Position numbers and translations under genes: made by a program. Under the pieces are notes generated by a model. It was not told where the DNA came from and did no database searches. It was given only the letters and a program-made list of their open reading frames with translations. From positions 40,972 to 104,971 of the forward strand of contig CANRFY010000005.1 in NCBI GenBank assembly GCA_947630015.1: a DNA stretch of 64,000 nucleotides, in the 5' to 3' direction. This document shows positions 24,025 through 32,138 of the stretch, piece after piece; position 1 is the stretch's first letter, and each line of letters opens with the position of its first letter. This DNA comes from an uncultured Clostridia bacterium (GTDB lineage Bacteria; Bacillota; Clostridia; Oscillospirales; CAG-272).

Positions 24025-24837
24025 GTGGGAGCGCTGAGCTGCAAACAGCTTTTTATATTCGATCTTGACGGCACCGTATATCTCGGCGCGCGCCCGTTCG
24101 ATTTTGCCGTTCGGTATGTGAACAGACTGCGCGAAACCGGCCGCCGCGTCCTGTTTTTCACGAACAACGCCTCGCACGGCACGTCGTTTTATTACACGAA
24201 GCTTGCGACTCTCGGCTTTGCCCCGCGATCGGGCGAGATCATGACGTCCGGCGACGTCACGATCGAATTTCTGCGCCGCCACCGCGAGGGCGCGTCCGTC
24301 TATTTACTCGGTACATCCGATCTGCGCCGCGATTTCCGCGCGCGCGGGATCAGGCTTGTAACCGACGACGACGTGGAGCGCGGCGTGCGCGCGGACATAG
24401 TCGTATCGAGCTTTGATACGGAGCTTACATATGCGCGGCTGACGAACGCCGCGCTCCAGATACGCGCGGGTGCCGAATTCCTCTCGACGCATCCCGACGC
24501 CGTATGCCCGACCGAAAACGGATTCATCCCCGACAGCGGCGCGATCGCATCGGCGCTGACGACGGCGACGGGCGTCACGCCACGATATTTCGGCAAGCCG
24601 TATGCCGAGACTGCGGCGATGATACTCGAGGTCACGGGATACGACAGGGGCGACGTCTGCGTTTTCGGCGACAGGGTCTACACCGATATCGCGCTCGGCA
24701 AAAAGAACGGCATCACGTCGTGTCTCGTCCTGACGGGCGAGACGACGCGCGCCATGCTCGCCGACGTGCCGCCGTCGTCGATGCCCGATCTCATTTATCC
24801 GTCGCTTTCCGAGGCGGAAGCCGACACGTTTGAATGA
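24025..24837 (+). CDS. HAD-IIA (NagD-like) phosphatase
   Basis: 270 residues. Motif I FIFDLDGTVYLG contains the nucleophile Asp and acid Asp; motif II is FFTNNAS; motif III Lys lies in YFGKPYAE; motif IV is CVFGDRVYTDIALGKKNG. The large C2 cap between motifs II and III is of the NagD/p-nitrophenylphosphatase kind. Substrates are small phosphometabolites, not predictable here. The start is GTG 24025, set by GGAGGG 7 nt upstream. Confidence 0.87.
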   Translation: MGALSCKQLFIFDLDGTVYLGARPFDFAVRYVNRLRETGRRVLFFTNNASHGTSFYYTKLATLGFAPRSGEIMTSGDVTIEFLRRHREGASVYLLGTSDLRRDFRARGIRLVTDDDVERGVRADIVVSSFDTELTYARLTNAALQIRAGAEFLSTHPDAVCPTENGFIPDSGAIASALTTATGVTPRYFGKPYAETAAMILEVTGYDRGDVCVFGDRVYTDIALGKKNGITSCLVLTGETTRAMLADVPPSSMPDLIYPSLSEAEADTFE

Positions 24838-24890
24838 TCGGCCGTGCAACCGGATATAATTGGTACAGAATGATATAAAGGAGTGTGATT

Positions 24891-25628
24891 ATGGACGCGA
24901 GAAACATAACGAGAGTGGCGCTTCACGCGCTGATCGTCATTATTGCGGCGGCGCTTGTCGCCGGAGCGGTAATCATGATAACGCGCAGCGTTTCGACCGA
25001 GCCGAGCGATACGTCGCCTCCGGCGACCGACAAGCCGCAGTCGACCGATCCGCCCGAAACTGATGCGCCTGCCGTCACCGAGCCGATCGCGACGGAGCCG
25101 CCCGCAACGGAGCCGCCAGATACAGACGCGCCTGTCGTCACCGAGCCGCCCGTTACGGTGACGCATTACGACGAGCCTGTTACGATGTACGCGCTCTACA
25201 ACGTCAACGCCAGAATGAAGCCGACGACGGAATCGGACATCATGGGGATGATCTATCAGAGCGAGGCTGTAAACGTATACGGCGAGACGGACAACGGCTG
25301 GTACGAGGTCCGCTTCCGCGGATACGAAGCCTACATCAGGACCGATCTTTTGTCGGCGGATCAGTCGGAGAGCGCGGTCAAGATCGAAACATACGACAGC
25401 CCGAAGACGATGTACACGCAGCGGCAGGTCAACGTCCGCGAAAGCTATACGACAAATTCGCAGTCGTTTGAAATTCTCGACGCGGGCGTCGAGGTGACCG
25501 TGATCGGGATCACCGAAAACGGTTGGTACGAGATCTCCTACCGCGACGGCGTCGCATTTATCAGCAAGGATTACCTCGGCGACACGATGCCCGTCATACC
25601 CAAACCCGAACCTGATCGTGAAGCTTAA
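24891..25628 (+). CDS. Membrane-anchored protein with two bacterial SH3 domains
   Basis: 245 residues. Residues 8-32 form a single membrane helix after a short cytoplasmic start. Residues 35-90 are a Thr/Pro/Glu-rich linker with TEPP repeats, which probably spans the wall. Two SH3-like domains follow (about 95-155 and 165-230), each with the pattern NVNARMKPTTES or NVRESYTTNSQ and ending in a DNGWYEVRF- or ENGWYEISY-type strand. Such domains bind peptidoglycan or other ligands outside the cell. AAAGGAG sets ATG 24891. No catalytic domain is present. Confidence 0.82.
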   Translation: MDARNITRVALHALIVIIAAALVAGAVIMITRSVSTEPSDTSPPATDKPQSTDPPETDAPAVTEPIATEPPATEPPDTDAPVVTEPPVTVTHYDEPVTMYALYNVNARMKPTTESDIMGMIYQSEAVNVYGETDNGWYEVRFRGYEAYIRTDLLSADQSESAVKIETYDSPKTMYTQRQVNVRESYTTNSQSFEILDAGVEVTVIGITENGWYEISYRDGVAFISKDYLGDTMPVIPKPEPDREA

Positions 25629-25635
25629 TTTTTGC

Positions 25636-25709
25636 GGCATTCGCGGGGTTGCACTCCGAACCCCGCTTAAGGGAAACTTTCCGCAAGCGGAAAGCTTCTC
25701 TTCCCCGAC
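25636..25709 (-). repeat. Dispersed intergenic hairpin repeat, partial copy R4
   Basis: Reading the minus strand, this contains a TTTCCGC/GCGGAAA hairpin, then CTTAAGCGGGGT and a GCGGGGTT-N8-AACCCCGC hairpin (25642-25665). The same order occurs at the right end of copy R3 (58864-58935). It starts 7 nt after the SH3 gene stop. Confidence 0.6.
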
Positions 25710-25713
25710 AACA

Positions 25714-25741
25714 AAAAGAGCAGACTTTCGTCTGCTCTTTT
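25714..25741. terminator. Bidirectional intrinsic terminator
   Basis: A 12-bp stem AAAAGAGCAGAC / GTCTGCTCTTTT with loop TTTC, between the convergent SH3 and lipoprotein genes. Confidence 0.85.
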
Positions 25742-25766
25742 ATTTGCATTTGCTGAATTATATCGA

Positions 25767-27152
25767 TCAGCCTGCGAACTGACCCCAGAACTCGATCTCG
25801 GACATATTGCAGTAGCCGTCCTTCGGGCTGACGTAACGGACATAGTGGAATACAGTCTCCACATAGTCTTCGGCAACAGCCAGAGTCTCGAACGTGGTGC
25901 AAGCGGAGTTAGCCTCGATCGTTGCGAGCGTCACCCATGTCGTTCCGTCCTCGGAAGCCTCGAAGTAACCGCCGGCATTTCTGTTGGCGTTAGCTGCACG
26001 GCCGAACCAACGGATATGAGTGAGCGTTACGCCCTGCTCGAAGTAAGCGCCTACGTAACCGGTCTTTGTCGTATCGCCATCCCAGTTATCGAAGTCGTAC
26101 ATAGCGACGTTCATGTTCTCGTCGTTTTCCGTTCCGCACGTCTCATCGCAGTCGTATGTATCGCCGACCTGCTTATTGAAGACCATCGTCGGGAGCGTGC
26201 TTGTGGAATTCTGATACGTACCCTTGCCGTCGTGGATCACGTTTTCGGGATCGACGGGGAGATATACGGATTCCGGATGAGGAGCGCCGAATGCGTAACC
26301 GCCTTCATCCTTGGGCATAACGGACAGCGGGATATCGGTGCCGTTATACGGATAGAAGTTGTTCACCATCTCATCGTTGCCGATCTGGAGAAGCATTTCG
26401 CCGCCGATGTAGATGTCGATGTATGTTCTCGTCGTTGTGATACCGACGGACGTCCAAGCGTCAGCCGGAAAATCATGAATGATCGTGAACTGTGCGTTTA
26501 CCTTCGTGCCGTCGGTCACCTTGTAGCACGTAACGCTGTTTGTGCCGTTCTCATTGAACGAAAGGACGTAGTAGTTGTTCTCGTCGGTGACGTTGAAGTA
26601 AATGTCGCCGGAAGAAGACGTATCAGCGAGATACACCTTCATCTTGTACTGATAGAAGTTCCAGTCCTTTTCGCCTGTCATGAACGTCTCGCCTGCCTTA
26701 GCTGCGACAGCGTGGTTCGTGGCAGTCTCGCCCTCTGCGGTCAGCGGATCGTCCACTACCTCGGGGACTATCGCGTCGGTCGCGCCAAGAGCGTGGAATT
26801 CGGGAAGCGCGGACGCATCCTCGCAGTCGCTCTGCGGGATAAGCTCAAACTTGCCGACGCCCTGATCGAGAAGCGCGATGTTGTCTACGTAGAACGTGCC
26901 GGCCGTCGTGCCGAATCCGACGTATCCTCTGTACGGGCAGTCGGGATCGGGCTGATATTCCGTCACAACGGGCAGCTCTGTGTCGGAAGGAAGCCCGCCC
27001 GGAGCGTTTGTATCGTTTCCGCCGGCTGCCGTTCCGCCGCCCTGCGTGCCATCGCCGCCGCTCGGAGGCGGAGGAGTGCTTCCGTTATCGCAGGCTGAGA
27101 AAGCCAAAAGCATCATAACGGCAAGAAGCAGAGCAGTTATTCTTTTTGTCAT
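25767..27152 (-). CDS. Secreted lipoprotein with concanavalin-like and discoidin-like domains
   Basis: 461 residues. A lipoprotein signal with lipobox FSAC (Cys21) is followed by a Gly/Pro/Ser-rich spacer to about residue 60. The middle (about 150-300) has a lectin-like beta pattern (WNFYQYKMKVYL, NNYYVLSFNENG, TYIDIYIGGEMLL) like laminin-G/concanavalin domains. The last 130 residues look like an F5/8 type C (discoidin) fold: VTLTHIRWFGRAAN, GGYFEASEDGTTWVTLATI and YVRYVSPKDGYCNMSEIEFWG. This suggests carbohydrate binding at the cell surface. GGAGG precedes ATG 27152. No enzyme motif is seen. Confidence 0.72.
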   Translation of the reverse strand: MTKRITALLLAVMMLLAFSACDNGSTPPPPSGGDGTQGGGTAAGGNDTNAPGGLPSDTELPVVTEYQPDPDCPYRGYVGFGTTAGTFYVDNIALLDQGVGKFELIPQSDCEDASALPEFHALGATDAIVPEVVDDPLTAEGETATNHAVAAKAGETFMTGEKDWNFYQYKMKVYLADTSSSGDIYFNVTDENNYYVLSFNENGTNSVTCYKVTDGTKVNAQFTIIHDFPADAWTSVGITTTRTYIDIYIGGEMLLQIGNDEMVNNFYPYNGTDIPLSVMPKDEGGYAFGAPHPESVYLPVDPENVIHDGKGTYQNSTSTLPTMVFNKQVGDTYDCDETCGTENDENMNVAMYDFDNWDGDTTKTGYVGAYFEQGVTLTHIRWFGRAANANRNAGGYFEASEDGTTWVTLATIEANSACTTFETLAVAEDYVETVFHYVRYVSPKDGYCNMSEIEFWGQFAG

Positions 27153-27194
27153 TTCTAAATTACCTCCATGATGATAATTTTTTTCGGTAGGATA

Positions 27195-27223
27195 ATTTTA
27201 TCACAAACAGAGGCGCTTGTCAA
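27195..27223 (-). promoter_or_regulatory. Promoter of the lipoprotein gene
   Basis: Minus strand: TTGACA (27223-27218), 17 bp, TAAAAT (27200-27195). Confidence 0.75.
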
Positions 27224-27257
27224 TTGTAATTTGAAGCTTTTCAACAAAAGTTTGGTT

Positions 27258-27845
27258 TTACGCCCGTTTTTCGCCGGTTTCGATATTGGGCGCGAGGTTC
27301 GCGCGCGACAGCGCGAACACGATCGGAGGTATCAAAACTATCTGCACTATTATGCCCGGGATCGCGTCGGCGACGGCTCCCGTCCAAAACGCCGCGAGTC
27401 CGAACTTCGACGGATCGAGTCCCGCCAGGAAGAATCGCGCCGTTCCCCACACGATTCGGCCGCACAGCATCGCGGTGAGCAGATCGACGTACAAAAACGG
27501 CAGCTTTTTAGGCAGCGCGCGGAACATGATCCCCGCGATTATGCCGTATGCGGCAAGCTCGAACGCCATGCCGAGCGCGGTCGGATACATGGGCGGCATC
27601 GGATTCGTCAGCGAGCGTATGATCGGCACGGTGAAGCCCACGACGGCGCCCCACTGCCATCCGCAGAGAAAGCCGCACAAAATCACCGGCAGATGCATCG
27701 GACACAGCATTTGTCCGATCTGCTGTATCTGTCCCGTGAAATACGGCAGCACGTATGCGAGCGCGAACAAGAGCGCCGAAAATACGAGCTTGCGCAGCGA
27801 TGCCGAACGATATGCGCTCGAATGTTTTTTTACGTTTTCGTTCAT
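27258..27845 (-). CDS. ECF transporter S component (substrate unknown)
   Basis: 195 residues with about six membrane helices. Features of vitamin-type S components are the N-terminal RKLVFSALLFALAYVLPYF helix and the membrane loop CPMHLPVILCGFLCGWQWGAVVGFTVPIIRSL, with an MPPMYPTALGMAFELAAYG segment that I associate with a clostridial S-component subgroup. S components bind a vitamin or related compound and plug into a shared EcfA-EcfA'-EcfT module, which is not in this window. The start is ATG 27845 with AAGGA upstream; the track start at 27899 lies in the leader hairpin. The leader suggests ligand-linked control. Pantothenate is one possible cargo among several. Confidence 0.8.
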   Translation of the reverse strand: MNENVKKHSSAYRSASLRKLVFSALLFALAYVLPYFTGQIQQIGQMLCPMHLPVILCGFLCGWQWGAVVGFTVPIIRSLTNPMPPMYPTALGMAFELAAYGIIAGIMFRALPKKLPFLYVDLLTAMLCGRIVWGTARFFLAGLDPSKFGLAAFWTGAVADAIPGIIVQIVLIPPIVFALSRANLAPNIETGEKRA

Positions 27846-27872
27846 TTTTTCCTTCCTTCCCCGCCAAACGGC

Positions 27873-27985
27873 AAAAAAAAGCGCGCGGACGATCGCCATT
27901 ACTTCGGTAACGTCCGCGCGCCTTCATAGCGCGTATTATTTTTTATGATCAGCGTTTGTGCCGGCTTCCTGCCGGCGTTTTGCAT
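27873..27985 (-). promoter_or_regulatory. Structured leader with terminator/antiterminator of the ECF S-component gene
   Basis: The transcript from the promoter at 27986 first makes hairpin GCCGGC-AGGAA-GCCGGC (27960-27976). It ends in an 11-bp terminator, arms GCGCGCGGACG (27921-27911) and CGTCCGCGCGC (27891-27881), followed by eight U. An alternative hairpin CGCGC-N7-GCGCG (27933-27917) uses part of the 5' terminator arm. This arrangement is that of a riboswitch or attenuator. It matches no riboswitch class I recognise. Confidence 0.6.
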
Positions 27986-28014
27986 ATTGTATCACAATCG
28001 GCGGCGCTTGTCAA
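27986..28014 (-). promoter_or_regulatory. Promoter of the ECF S-component gene
   Basis: Minus strand: TTGACA (28014-28009), 17 bp, TACAAT (27991-27986). The -35 box overlaps the stop codon of the DUF3842 gene. Confidence 0.75.
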
Positions 28015-28421
28015 CCCCCGATCGCGCGCAAAAGCTCAGATTTCGCCTCGTCGATCAGTCTGCCGAGCGAATATTCCGCGACGCCGACGATGATATTGTC
28101 GCACGAATTAAACGGGATCAATATGCGCTTCGCGGCAGATTGGCCGACGGCGCGCGCGATCGCGGGCGTTATCTCGCCGAGCATCGCGTCCGCGATGACG
28201 ATGCCGATCGGTCCCATAATTATATCCGCGCGTCTGCACGCGACGACGACGGCGTTCTCGCCCGTCGCCGCCTCGTCGGCTCCGGCCTTCAGCATCGCGG
28301 ACGTTGCGGCCGTATTCGTCCCGACGGCGGTAACGCGCGCCTCCGGCGCGGACGATTTCGCCGCGGCGACGAGCTGTTTTCCGACGCCCCCGCCCTGCGC
28401 GTCGATGATAAGAATGTTCAT
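28011..28421 (-). CDS. DUF3842 family protein
   Basis: 136 residues. The Rossmann-like start NILIIDAQGGGVGKQLVAA, the middle VGTNTAATSAMLKAGAD and MGPIGIVIADAMLGEITPAIA match DUF3842, a family common in Clostridia with no known function. The glycine loop suggests nucleotide binding. AGGGGG precedes ATG 28421. The neighbouring S-component gene lies downstream but has its own promoter. Confidence 0.75.
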   Translation of the reverse strand: MNILIIDAQGGGVGKQLVAAAKSSAPEARVTAVGTNTAATSAMLKAGADEAATGENAVVVACRRADIIMGPIGIVIADAMLGEITPAIARAVGQSAAKRILIPFNSCDNIIVGVAEYSLGRLIDEAKSELLRAIGG

Positions 28422-28505
28422 ATTTAAATCCCCCTTTTGCGGTTATTGTACCACATAAAGGGGGATTTGGCAAGAACGCGGATAAAGTTTGGAGAGAATA
28501 GGAGA

Positions 28506-29417
28506 TTATTGGGCAGGAGAAGGGGTTTGCTGCAAATGCGCTTTGCCGGTTACTATTATTGAGCCTGTGTGTCCGCACCGTTCACATCTTTGTTTGCTGC
28601 TGTTCCACTGTGCCGAATGCGGTTCGGTTATAGTTTCGCCGCACGCTGAACACTTGCCTTTATGACAATATGCATCATAGTCATACCAGCTTGTTATATA
28701 TCTCGAATGCGTATGTATTCCGTCACATAATGCGCATTGCGCATATGTGCCATGATCTACCCAAACATGAGTTACATGGAGGCCGGTGATTACATTAAAG
28801 CCTTTGACATCACTTGGCGTAGGTGCTGTTGCCTTCATATCTGCTGTACCATACATGATCTTATCTTTATTTTTACTAAGATATAAATCATTTAAGCCAA
28901 ATGTATGTCCTACTTCATGTGCAATTACTATTGGTAAAATATCGTCATATTCATTTTTATTAAGCTCAATTGTAATTTTAGATATATGGCCATTGCTATC
29001 TGGGTTTGAACTACCTCTTAATGTTTGTGCCATAATTGAAAGATTATTTGGCATTGTTATTAAGCTGAACACTATATTTGCTTCGCTCTCGTTCGTTGTG
29101 CGAACAAATTTTACAACAGAATTCCACTTAGACACTCCATCAACAACATATTGAATAAATTTATCATTGGAAAAAGCAATATAATATTTTAATGTCGTGC
29201 CGGAAATATTGTTCATGTGATATTCCTCACATATACTCCACCCCATGTCTTCTCCGCCGACATAGCTACGGCTTCCATATGGTAGAGATCCATCCGGCTT
29301 TACTATTTGATTTGAATCAATATAGCCTGCTTGTGAATGTGGATGCGCATAAATTGTATTCAGAAAACACATTACAAGAAATATTGAACATATAATACTT
29401 GTCATTTTCTTTTTCAT
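28506..29417 (-). CDS. Secreted metzincin-like metalloprotease, cassette copy 2
   Basis: 303 residues. A signal peptide (MKKKMTSIICSIFLVMCFLN) leads into a protease domain with the zinc site HEVGHTFGLNDL (HExxHxxGxxD, near residue 168) and a Met-turn candidate KIMYGTAD, as in matrixin-like metzincins. The last 90 residues hold paired Cys and His motifs (CALCDGIHTH, CHKGKCSACGE, CERCGH) that could bind zinc. It is paralogous to the gene at 30343, most strongly in the tail. AGGAGA precedes ATG 29417. The gene is clearly AT-richer than most of the window. Confidence 0.82.
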   Translation of the reverse strand: MKKKMTSIICSIFLVMCFLNTIYAHPHSQAGYIDSNQIVKPDGSLPYGSRSYVGGEDMGWSICEEYHMNNISGTTLKYYIAFSNDKFIQYVVDGVSKWNSVVKFVRTTNESEANIVFSLITMPNNLSIMAQTLRGSSNPDSNGHISKITIELNKNEYDDILPIVIAHEVGHTFGLNDLYLSKNKDKIMYGTADMKATAPTPSDVKGFNVITGLHVTHVWVDHGTYAQCALCDGIHTHSRYITSWYDYDAYCHKGKCSACGETITEPHSAQWNSSKQRCERCGHTGSIIVTGKAHLQQTPSPAQ

Positions 29418-29445
29418 TGCATTTCTCCTATTCTCTTAAAATTAT

Positions 29446-30297
29446 TTAGTCTGCATAACTGAAATATTCAAGAAGTTTATCCATCGTTATATACAGTACA
29501 TTGATGTGTTCATCTATATCGCCATTCGATTCAAGCTCGTCGAGCATTTCTTTAGCTTCCGCAAGAGAAATCTCATTATTTTCGATTTGCAGCTTTACTT
29601 CCGATAGTGTTTTGCGCGATGTTTCGGTCATTGCTATGAGCGATGTTTCTGTGCCTATAACGCTTGGCTCTTCCGACAATGCAAACATCTCTATATCGTT
29701 GAGATTGTAATAATTATTCGATCTGCAAAAGTAATCGATTCCGTCGATATTTCTGACATAAAGCGGTGTCGTTGGATCACAAACGATGCCAAATACCTCT
29801 CCATAAGGTTCAAACGGTTCATATCCTTGATCAACAGTCAAGCATAAAAGCAATCGCTCACCGTCGGGGAACGGCGTATATCCATCAATCATGAATTTTG
29901 TAGTTGCATACTGCGCCACATTTAAAGTGTCCGATGAAAAACCGATATCGTTTTTCAATATATTTTCAACGGACGCTTCAAAGATCGTAAAATAATCATT
30001 TGCTTCTCCAAGCCAATGCTCTATCTTGACGACGGCGACAAGATCGGCTTCACTGTATGCCTCGGCGATTGAATATATTTTATTAAAAAAAGGCGATGAT
30101 GTTGGTATCGCGTTAACGTCAACCTGCGGGCGCTCGGGATACGTTTTTTCGCCCTCGCCGTTCGTCTTCGCTATTGCGAATATGCTCACCGAAAGCGCTG
30201 CGGCGAGAAGTATAATCAAAATGCTTACGGTTATTTTTTTCATGTTTTTTGTTTGCTCCTTTTCGTAGTTATCGCGGCGCTTCACAAGCTCCGCCAT
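29446..30297 (-). CDS. Anti-sigma-like single-pass membrane protein, cassette copy 2
   Basis: 283 residues. A short charged cytoplasmic N-terminus (MAELVKRRDNYEKEQTKNMKK) precedes one membrane helix (about 22-44) and a large outside domain with the pattern YSEADLVAVVKIEHWLGE, repeated in the paralogue at 31281. The start differs from copy 1: the upstream codons NEEI are preserved but their ATG is lost, leaving ATG 30297 with a weak RBS. Position after an ECF sigma gene suggests an anti-sigma role; no known anti-sigma motif is visible. Confidence 0.65.
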   Translation of the reverse strand: MAELVKRRDNYEKEQTKNMKKITVSILIILLAAALSVSIFAIAKTNGEGEKTYPERPQVDVNAIPTSSPFFNKIYSIAEAYSEADLVAVVKIEHWLGEANDYFTIFEASVENILKNDIGFSSDTLNVAQYATTKFMIDGYTPFPDGERLLLCLTVDQGYEPFEPYGEVFGIVCDPTTPLYVRNIDGIDYFCRSNNYYNLNDIEMFALSEEPSVIGTETSLIAMTETSRKTLSEVKLQIENNEISLAEAKEMLDELESNGDIDEHINVLYITMDKLLEYFSYAD

Positions 30298-30342
30298 TAT
30301 TTCTTCATTTGAATTTTGGAGAGAATAGGAGAGAATAGGAGA
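30298..30342. repeat. GGAGAGAATA direct repeats between cassettes
   Basis: On the plus strand the gap has GGAGAGAATAGGAGAGAATA, two units of GGAGAGAATA, followed by a partial third. A single GGAGAGAATAGGAGATTATT stands at the matching place after copy 2 (28491-28510). This marks the duplication boundary. Confidence 0.55.
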
Positions 30343-31239
30343 TTATTCAACAGGAGAAGGGGTTTGCTGCAAATGTGCTTTGCCGGTTACAATTATTGAG
30401 CCTGTGTGTCCGCACCGTTCACATCTTTGTTTGCTGCTGTTCCACTGTGCTGAATGAGGTTCGCTTACTGTAGCACCGCATACTGCGCATTTACCCATAT
30501 GACAATAATTATCATAGTCATACCAGCTTGTTCCAAAATTCAAATGAGTATGAATTCCGTCACATATTGTGCATTGTGCATATGAATCATAAACTAACCA
30601 TTCATGAGTAACATGGCGGCCGGTAATTACATTAAAGCCTTTGATATCGCTTGACGTAGGTGCTGTTGCTGTCGAAGCATATGTATAATACATAAGTTTA
30701 TTTCTATTGGATGATGATTTTAAATCTTTTAATCCGAACACGTGACCAATTTCGTGTGTCAAAACTTTTATTATTATATTCGCATCAAGTTCATTGCTGC
30801 CGCCAGTATAATAATCCGGATTAAACGAAATTTTACAACTTTTAATATGACCATTATTATCTACATTATATTCATGGGTTACCGCAACATATGAATAAAA
30901 ATATGATGGAATTGAGCTGTCATAAAATCCGAAAGTAACAGTAGGATTAGAAGCGTCATATAATACCTTTGCACATACACTCCAGTTTTCCGCAGCTTTT
31001 GATACATAACTCTCAAATTCTTTGGTTATGTTAGATGCGAATGTATAGGTAACTGTAGTCGAATTCATATGATAACCTTCATCTACAATCCAACCGATTT
31101 CTTCACTACCTATAAGATCACCATCGTGATCAAGGGCATTCTTTAGCGTACTTGAATGTGCGTTTACATTTATCAGGAGTTGTAGTATAAGAATAAAGCA
31201 TATGATTATAGTAAAAGCGCTCTTTTTACAATGTTTCAT
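30343..31239 (-). CDS. Secreted metzincin-like metalloprotease, cassette copy 1
   Basis: 298 residues. Signal peptide (FTIIICFILILQLLINVNA), zinc site HEIGHVFGLKDL near residue 160, Met-turn candidate KLMYYTY, and the same Cys/His-rich tail as the protein at 28506 (CTICDGIHTH, CHMGKCAVCGA, CERCGH). The two proteins share the tail almost unchanged, with the middle much more diverged. This fits paralogues with different targets. GGAGG precedes ATG 31239. The gene follows the anti-sigma-like gene by 41 bp. Confidence 0.82.
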   Translation of the reverse strand: MKHCKKSAFTIIICFILILQLLINVNAHSSTLKNALDHDGDLIGSEEIGWIVDEGYHMNSTTVTYTFASNITKEFESYVSKAAENWSVCAKVLYDASNPTVTFGFYDSSIPSYFYSYVAVTHEYNVDNNGHIKSCKISFNPDYYTGGSNELDANIIIKVLTHEIGHVFGLKDLKSSSNRNKLMYYTYASTATAPTSSDIKGFNVITGRHVTHEWLVYDSYAQCTICDGIHTHLNFGTSWYDYDNYCHMGKCAVCGATVSEPHSAQWNSSKQRCERCGHTGSIIVTGKAHLQQTPSPVE

Positions 31240-31280
31240 TTTTTATAACCTCCTATAAATTCCATCGTAATCGTTTTACA

Positions 31281-32138
31281 TTACTCGCCGTGTTCGAGCG
31301 AGTACATATACTTTAAAACGTCCTCTACGGCGAAAATTTTCGTGCCGTGGAATTTGTCCAGAACGTGTTCAGCAGCATTATTAAAATTGATCGCGGCCGC
31401 ATCCGTCATATCGACGTTCATATTGACATTCTGACTGCCGTAAAGTTCTTCACAAAGCTCGCTGTCGTCGACACTGCAGAATTTCTCGATATCGGATAAA
31501 TTCTCAAATGCGCTACTCCTTGCAAGATAAGTTTCACCGTTTATATCTATATAATATAACTCGGTCATCTGCTCCCATTCCGCATAAAATCCCGGACCCG
31601 GCTCATATTCCGACCCTTCGTAATAGCACAGGCATAAAAGCATCTTCGTGCCGACATTATAGATCGGAAAGTCGTCGAACGGCGAGTTTGACGTGCCGCT
31701 CTGAGCGAAAATGATGTCCTGATCAGTATAGCCTATATTGTCTTTGTAAACATTCAGAATACGCGCCTTGAAATATGTTCCATATTTGGTTTCCGTTAAC
31801 CATTCTGTAATTATTATATCGGCCACCATATCCGCAGATTCATATGCTTCACCGATGGTGTGGGATCTGTCCCATATTGCGGACATCCCGCCTGACGGGT
31901 TTGCTACCACCGGCGTTGGCGTGCCGAATTCCGTCGGCTCCGGATATGAGCGGATCGGCACGAGGTAATCTACATCGCCGTCCGTCTTCGCTATTGCGAA
32001 TATGCTCACCGAAAGCGCTGCGGCGAGAATTACTGTCAATATGCTTACGGTTGTTTTTTTCATGTTTTTCGTTTGCTCCTTTTCGTAGTTATCGCGGCGC
32101 TTCACAAGCTCCGCCATTATTTCTTCATTTGTCTTCAT
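31281..32138 (-). CDS. Anti-sigma-like single-pass membrane protein, cassette copy 1
   Basis: 285 residues. The N-terminus MKTNEEIMAELVKRRDNYEK is cytoplasmic, a membrane helix covers about residues 28-50, and the outside domain has YESADMVADIIITEWLTE followed by a beta-rich region. The first 50 residues are nearly identical to those of the gene at 29446; the rest diverges. The start overlaps the sigma-factor stop by 14 nt, with GGAGGG in the sigma gene, so both are translationally linked. This is the classical place of an anti-sigma factor. The short cytoplasmic part would have to bind the sigma factor, as in RsgI-type proteins; unproven. Confidence 0.7.
   Translation of the reverse strand: MKTNEEIMAELVKRRDNYEKEQTKNMKKTTVSILTVILAAALSVSIFAIAKTDGDVDYLVPIRSYPEPTEFGTPTPVVANPSGGMSAIWDRSHTIGEAYESADMVADIIITEWLTETKYGTYFKARILNVYKDNIGYTDQDIIFAQSGTSNSPFDDFPIYNVGTKMLLCLCYYEGSEYEPGPGFYAEWEQMTELYYIDINGETYLARSSAFENLSDIEKFCSVDDSELCEELYGSQNVNMNVDMTDAAAINFNNAAEHVLDKFHGTKIFAVEDVLKYMYSLEHGE

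Noticed and set aside
24885-24890. GTG start for the SH3 protein
   Set aside because: It would leave almost no spacing from AAAGGAG, whereas ATG 24891 has the normal spacing.
25845-27098. 417-codon plus-strand ORF
   Set aside because: Complement shadow of the lipoprotein gene, which has a lipobox, RBS and promoter on the minus strand.
27168-27929. 253-codon plus-strand ORF over the S-component gene
   Set aside because: The minus-strand S component has membrane helices, an RBS and a promoter. The plus-strand product is Arg/His-rich and has no features.
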